A program made the translations under genes and the position numbers. A stretch of DNA of 7,232 nt from CAKQOE01 sp963627215 (GTDB lineage: Bacteria > Bacillota > Clostridia > Peptostreptococcales > Anaerovoracaceae), in NCBI GenBank assembly GCA_963627215.1, contig CAVGAH010000103.1:1-7232 (forward strand), given 5' to 3'. The notes under the pieces were generated by a model that saw only the letters and a program-made list of their open reading frames with translations, had not been told where the DNA came from and made no database searches. The stretch's first letter is position 1. Each line of letters opens with the position of its first letter. Shown piece after piece: positions 4,601 through 7,232 of this stretch.

Positions 4601-5395
4601 ATGGTATACTACTATCAGAACAAAAGTGAAAAGAACAGCAATACGCAGGAGAATGGATATATGGATAATTTACAGAAACAGCTTTTAAACAACGCAGTGC
4701 TCCCTGAGGATCCTGACGAGATACTGGGAACAGCCCAGCAGCTTCAGCAGGTGCTCATGATGTACAACTGCGCGATACGCGAGGTCAAGACTAAGCTTGA
4801 GGTGCTCAATGACGAGCTCTCGGTGAAAAATTCGAGAAATCCTATTGAATTTATAACGTCAAGAGTAAAGAAGCCGATGAGCATAGTTCAGAAGCTTCAG
4901 CGTAAGGGCTTTGAGATATCGTTCAAGTCTGTCATGGAAAATCTGAACGACGTTGCGGGCATCAGAGTTATCTGCTCGTTTGTGGATGACATATACGCTG
5001 TTGCGGAGATGCTCAAAAAGCAGGACGATGTAAAGCTTATCGAAGTAAAGGATTACATAAAGAACCCGAAGCCTAACGGCTACAGGAGCCTTCACCTTAT
5101 AATCGAGATACCTGTATTTTTCTCTGACAGCAAGACGAACCTCAGAGTCGAGGTCCAGATCCGAACTATCGCGATGGACTTTCGGGCAAGCCTGGAGCAC
5201 GACCTTAAATACAAGAAGGAGCTGCCTGATATGGATGAGGTACATATGCAGCTCAAGGAGTGTGCCGAGACTATAGCCGATACAGACAGGAAAATGATGG
5301 AAATACGCGACAAGATCGAGCTCAAGCACAGAGAAATGGAAATGAGAGAGCTCGACAAAACAGAGAAAGGAAACGGAGCAGGTTATGTCTGCTAA
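4601..5395 (+). CDS. relQ: RelQ/YjbM-type small alarmone synthetase
   Basis: The 264-aa product should make (p)ppGpp by transferring pyrophosphate from ATP to GTP/GDP. Seen motifs: RVKKPMSIVQKLQRKG (88-103, ATP-contacting basic region), DVAGIRVIC (117-125), KDYIKNPKPNGYRSLH (150-165, the G-loop with its stacking Tyr) and VEVQIRT (183-189), whose Glu184 fits the catalytic Glu, then AMDFRASLEHDLKY (191-204). There is no HD hydrolase, TGS or ACT domain, so it is a synthetase-only protein; the helical C-terminus (216-250) suits RelQ oligomers. ATG 4601 has GGAGGGG (4590-4596) just upstream. ATG 4661 (MDNLQKQ, after AGGAG at 4648-4652) is a serious alternative: the first 20 residues are low-complexity and an extended -10-like TGGTATACT covers 4602-4610. 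The in-frame start at 4472 would translate repeat DNA and is rejected. The 3' end overlaps the next gene by 11 nt. Confidence 0.9.
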   Translation: MVYYYQNKSEKNSNTQENGYMDNLQKQLLNNAVLPEDPDEILGTAQQLQQVLMMYNCAIREVKTKLEVLNDELSVKNSRNPIEFITSRVKKPMSIVQKLQRKGFEISFKSVMENLNDVAGIRVICSFVDDIYAVAEMLKKQDDVKLIEVKDYIKNPKPNGYRSLHLIIEIPVFFSDSKTNLRVEVQIRTIAMDFRASLEHDLKYKKELPDMDEVHMQLKECAETIADTDRKMMEIRDKIELKHREMEMRELDKTEKGNGAGYVC

Positions 5396-5882
5396 AGGCG
5401 GTAAAAACAACAGCAGCAAGACTAACGCCCTCAGGATGCTGGATGCGGAGGGTGTTGATTACAAGTTTCACGACTGCGATCTGAAGGATAATTTTACAAG
5501 CGGCTCTGACTTGGCGCGCATGCTTGGTCAGGATCCGGAGCGCGTGTTCAAAACGCTCGTGACTGAGACTCCGAAAGGGGAGCATTACGTTTGCGTCATA
5601 CCCGTAGACGAAACTCTCGACATGAAAAAAGCGGCAAAAGCGCTCGGCGAGAAAAAGCTTGAGATGCTCCCACTGAAGAAGCTCCTGCCGCTGACGGGAT
5701 ATATACACGGCGGCTGCTCGCCGATAGGCATGAAAAAGCCGTTCAGGACTGTAATAGACGAAACAGCCCAGCTTTTTGATGCAATGTACGTGAGCGGAGG
5801 CAGGCCCGGCCTGCAGATCGAGATAGCGCCGGAAACACTTGCTGCAATAATAAACGCAGACTTTGCAGACCTCACGGTCTGA
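5385..5882 (+). CDS. YbaK/EbsC-family Cys-tRNA deacylase (trans-editing)
   Basis: This 165-aa protein of the YbaK/EbsC group (INS-like superfamily) is expected to hydrolyse mischarged Cys-tRNA(Pro) made by prolyl-tRNA synthetase, in the cytoplasm. Seen: TNALRMLDAEGVDYKFHDCD (13-32), the usual N-terminus; VFKTLV (54-59) with the conserved Lys56 of the active site; YVCVIPVDETLDMKKAAKALG (68-88); GYIHGGCSPIGMKK (105-118), the Gly-Gly-x-Ser-Pro-x-Gly catalytic loop; and SGGRPGLQIEIAPE (137-150). Length is normal and the C-terminus NADFADLTV complete. The ATG lies inside the end of the alarmone synthetase gene, behind GGAGCAGG, which suggests translational coupling. Editing and the stringent response both bear on amino-acid supply, but the link is only by position. 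Codons 139-143 also hold a GC palindrome (5800-5814). Confidence 0.93.
   Translation: MSAKGGKNNSSKTNALRMLDAEGVDYKFHDCDLKDNFTSGSDLARMLGQDPERVFKTLVTETPKGEHYVCVIPVDETLDMKKAAKALGEKKLEMLPLKKLLPLTGYIHGGCSPIGMKKPFRTVIDETAQLFDAMYVSGGRPGLQIEIAPETLAAIINADFADLTV
5800..5814. repeat. 15-bp GC-rich palindrome (7+1+7), copy 5, inside the deacylase gene
   Basis: GCAGGCC-C-GGCCTGC has the same layout and GCCCGGC core as the intergenic copies, but encodes conserved residues (Gly-Arg-Pro-Gly-Leu). It may therefore be coincidence from codon choice. Confidence 0.4.
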
Positions 5883-5883
5883 T

Positions 5884-6375
5884 TTGATCATTCGATCAGG
5901 CGGCGTGATAGTAAACATGAAGAGATTCAATGAGATACACGAAATCGACAAGGTAAACAGTTTCGTGAGATTCGGCGTTGGCGTTTCATGGAAAAAGCTG
6001 ACTGAAACGCTTGCAGCAGAAGGAATGCGTGTGATCATGCCGCTCGCTCCGCGTGCTGAACGCTCAGTTGCCACAGACCACCTCGAAAGAGAAGTAACGA
6101 CAAATATGGTATACGATTACGGCGAGCCGACACAGTCGATGGAGGTAGTTTTCCCTAACGGAGACATATTCAGAACAGGCTCGGCAAGCTCGCCGATGTT
6201 CCCTTACTCGCTTGCGCGCGGCGCGAACCCTGCCGGACCGGGACTTGATTTCTACCGCCTGTTGCAGTGCGCTCAGGGAACGATGGGAATAGTAACGTGG
6301 ATGGCGGAAGTAAAAGACTGGGAGACACCGGAGGAATTCCCTTATCCTGAAAACTTGAAAAAATTAATGCAGTAA
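5884..6375 (+). pseudogene. Remnant of an FAD-linked (PCMH/VAO-type) oxidoreductase, truncated at both ends
   Basis: About 163 codons stay open and read as the second half of an FAD_binding_4 (PCMH) domain. LIIRSGGVIVNMKRFNEIHEI corresponds to the usual 'R-GG-x-V-hydrophobic-D-L-x-x-hydrophobic-N' strand, followed by VRFGVGVSWKKLTETLAAEGM, a VFPNGDIFRTG flavin-domain strand and QGTMGIVTW. The N-terminal flavin pyrophosphate-binding part is absent: similarity begins within a few bases of the deacylase stop codon at 5880. The C-terminal substrate and cap domain is also missing: the frame stops after MAEVKDWETPEEF plus a few residues, inside a TGCAGTAAT motif (6368-6376). Family members are usually some 450-550 aa, so about two thirds is gone. 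No ribosome binding site precedes ATG 5918; the only other candidate is TTG 5863. The absence of stops or frameshifts suggests a fairly recent loss. Confidence 0.78.
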
Positions 6376-6402
6376 TGTATGATAGGGAGCAGGAGGTTTA
6401 GA

Positions 6403-7104
6403 ATGGCACGAAAAGTATTATCAGAAGAAACTGCGGACAGGATACAGCAGCTTATCGACAAACAATACAAGCCGGGCGACAAGATACCTGCGGAGATGGA
6501 GCTTGCTGCATTCATGGATGTCAGCAGGACTACGATAAGAGAGGCTGTAAAGATCCTCTGCTCACGCAACATACTCGAGATAAAGCGAGGCTCAGGCACA
6601 TTCGTCTGCAAGAATCCCGGAATGCCGCAGGATCCGCTGGGGTCAAAAGGTATGGACGGTCGCCAGCTCATGAACGAAATATTTGAAATGTCACAGCTCT
6701 TTGAGCCTCAGCTTGTAAAGCTGTCTGCACAGAAGGCAGAAGCTGCAGACGTAGAACGTATGAAGCAGCTTGACGCTGAAATGACTGAGCTTATAAGCAG
6801 GTACAGAAGCGGCGAATATATACATTCAAACGAATTCAGAAAGCTCGATGTAGAGTTTCACAAGGCAGTGATAGACGGCTGCAGGAACCAGATGATAAGC
6901 AAGTCGGCAGACATGTTCCTTGCCACATGCATAGAATGGTACAGCGTATGGACAGACCTTGACCTCGACAGAGTACTTGAGGATTTTGAAAAATACCATC
7001 CGTTGATAGTAAAAGCGATTGAGGCTCACGACGCAGAGGAAGCGTACAGGCTCTCCATGGCGCATACTCAGGAGATAATAGATTTCTACAGAGATGGAAG
7101 ATAA
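6403..7104 (+). CDS. FadR-subfamily GntR transcriptional regulator (FCD domain)
   Basis: The 233-aa DNA-binding regulator starts at ATG 6403 after AGGAGG (6391-6396); the in-frame ATG at 6379 lies before that site and is rejected. Residues 5-69 form the GntR winged helix-turn-helix: PGDKIPAEMELAAFMDVSRTTIREAVKIL (24-52) is the signature and KRGSGTFV (61-68) the wing. Residues about 90-230 form the all-helical FCD effector domain. Its metal-site residues are all present: Asp149 and His153 (LDVEFHKAV), His199 (EKYHPLIVKAI) and His221 (MAHTQ). The effector is likely a small organic acid, as in LldR or GlcC relatives, but is not determinable. Such regulators often sit beside FAD-linked lactate or glycolate-type oxidases, so the remnant upstream may be its former target. 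No terminator follows before the repeat at 7135. Confidence 0.93.
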   Translation: MARKVLSEETADRIQQLIDKQYKPGDKIPAEMELAAFMDVSRTTIREAVKILCSRNILEIKRGSGTFVCKNPGMPQDPLGSKGMDGRQLMNEIFEMSQLFEPQLVKLSAQKAEAADVERMKQLDAEMTELISRYRSGEYIHSNEFRKLDVEFHKAVIDGCRNQMISKSADMFLATCIEWYSVWTDLDLDRVLEDFEKYHPLIVKAIEAHDAEEAYRLSMAHTQEIIDFYRDGR

Positions 7105-7134
7105 TAATAATATAACGTTTAAAAGACATATATC

Positions 7135-7232
7135 ATGCCGGAGAATATACGGATAAGCGTAGTTGAAGTTCCCTGTACACGAACTGAAAAATTGCACTGC
7201 GGCTAAAGCCGCGCAACAGGCAGCTATGCTGC
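7135..7232 (-). repeat. Multi-armed element E, second copy, cut by the window edge
   Basis: These 98 bases are the reverse complement of 3473-3571 with about five differences: one single-base indel and four substitutions, all between 7150 and 7180. The arms GCGGC-TTTA-GCCGC and GGCAGC-ATA-GCTGCC are unchanged. The shared end CCGGCAT fixes one element boundary at 3571/7135. The element begins 30 bp after the regulator stop codon, and the rest lies beyond 7232. Confidence 0.9.

Noticed and set aside
5322..6074. 250-codon open frame on the - strand
   Set aside because: It lies opposite the deacylase gene and the oxidase remnant, whose + strand products match known families; its translation shows no recognisable domain.

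Overview
The window reads as an accessory-poor stretch of a Bacillota chromosome, most likely an anaerobic Clostridia. The evidence is strong AGGAGG-type ribosome binding sites, sigma-A-like promoters and a typical gene set: a YitT-family membrane protein, a processing-type M16 peptidase, a small RelQ-type alarmone synthetase, an EbsC/YbaK deacylase and a FeoB-associated Cys-rich peptide. A placement near Anaerovoracaceae/Family XIII is only a guess. All supported genes lie on the + strand.

Layout: (1) 1-267, a leader holding a dispersed repeat, a 26-bp near-perfect palindrome and an extended -10; (2) yitT-like gene, 268-1158; (3) a good promoter and hairpin leader, then an M16 zinc peptidase, 1384-2631; (4) a nitroreductase, 2797-3309; (5) a ~240-bp multi-armed inverted-repeat element, 3329-3571, then an intrinsic terminator; (6) a consensus promoter overlapping a DtxR-like operator, then a 72-aa Cys-rich membrane peptide, 3838-4056, with its own terminator; (7) a 544-bp gap with an 83-bp mini-element, a 14-bp palindrome and a composite repeat; (8) relQ-like gene and ybaK/ebsC-like gene, overlapping by 11 nt, then a gene remnant of an FAD-linked oxidase truncated at both ends, then a FadR-type GntR regulator; (9) a second, inverted copy of the multi-armed element running off the right edge.

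The genes are mostly independent housekeeping or stress units. relQ and ybaK are probably co-translated. The regulator probably once controlled the FAD oxidase that is now only a remnant. The Cys-rich peptide looks iron-regulated.

The least ordinary content is non-coding: several small, highly structured repeat families in almost every intergenic gap. They are the multi-armed element, a 55-bp repeat before two genes, a TGCAGTAAT motif family, and 15-bp GC-only palindromes of 7+1+7 design sharing a GCCCGGC core. I see no complete transposon, CRISPR array, tRNA, rRNA or defence system here.
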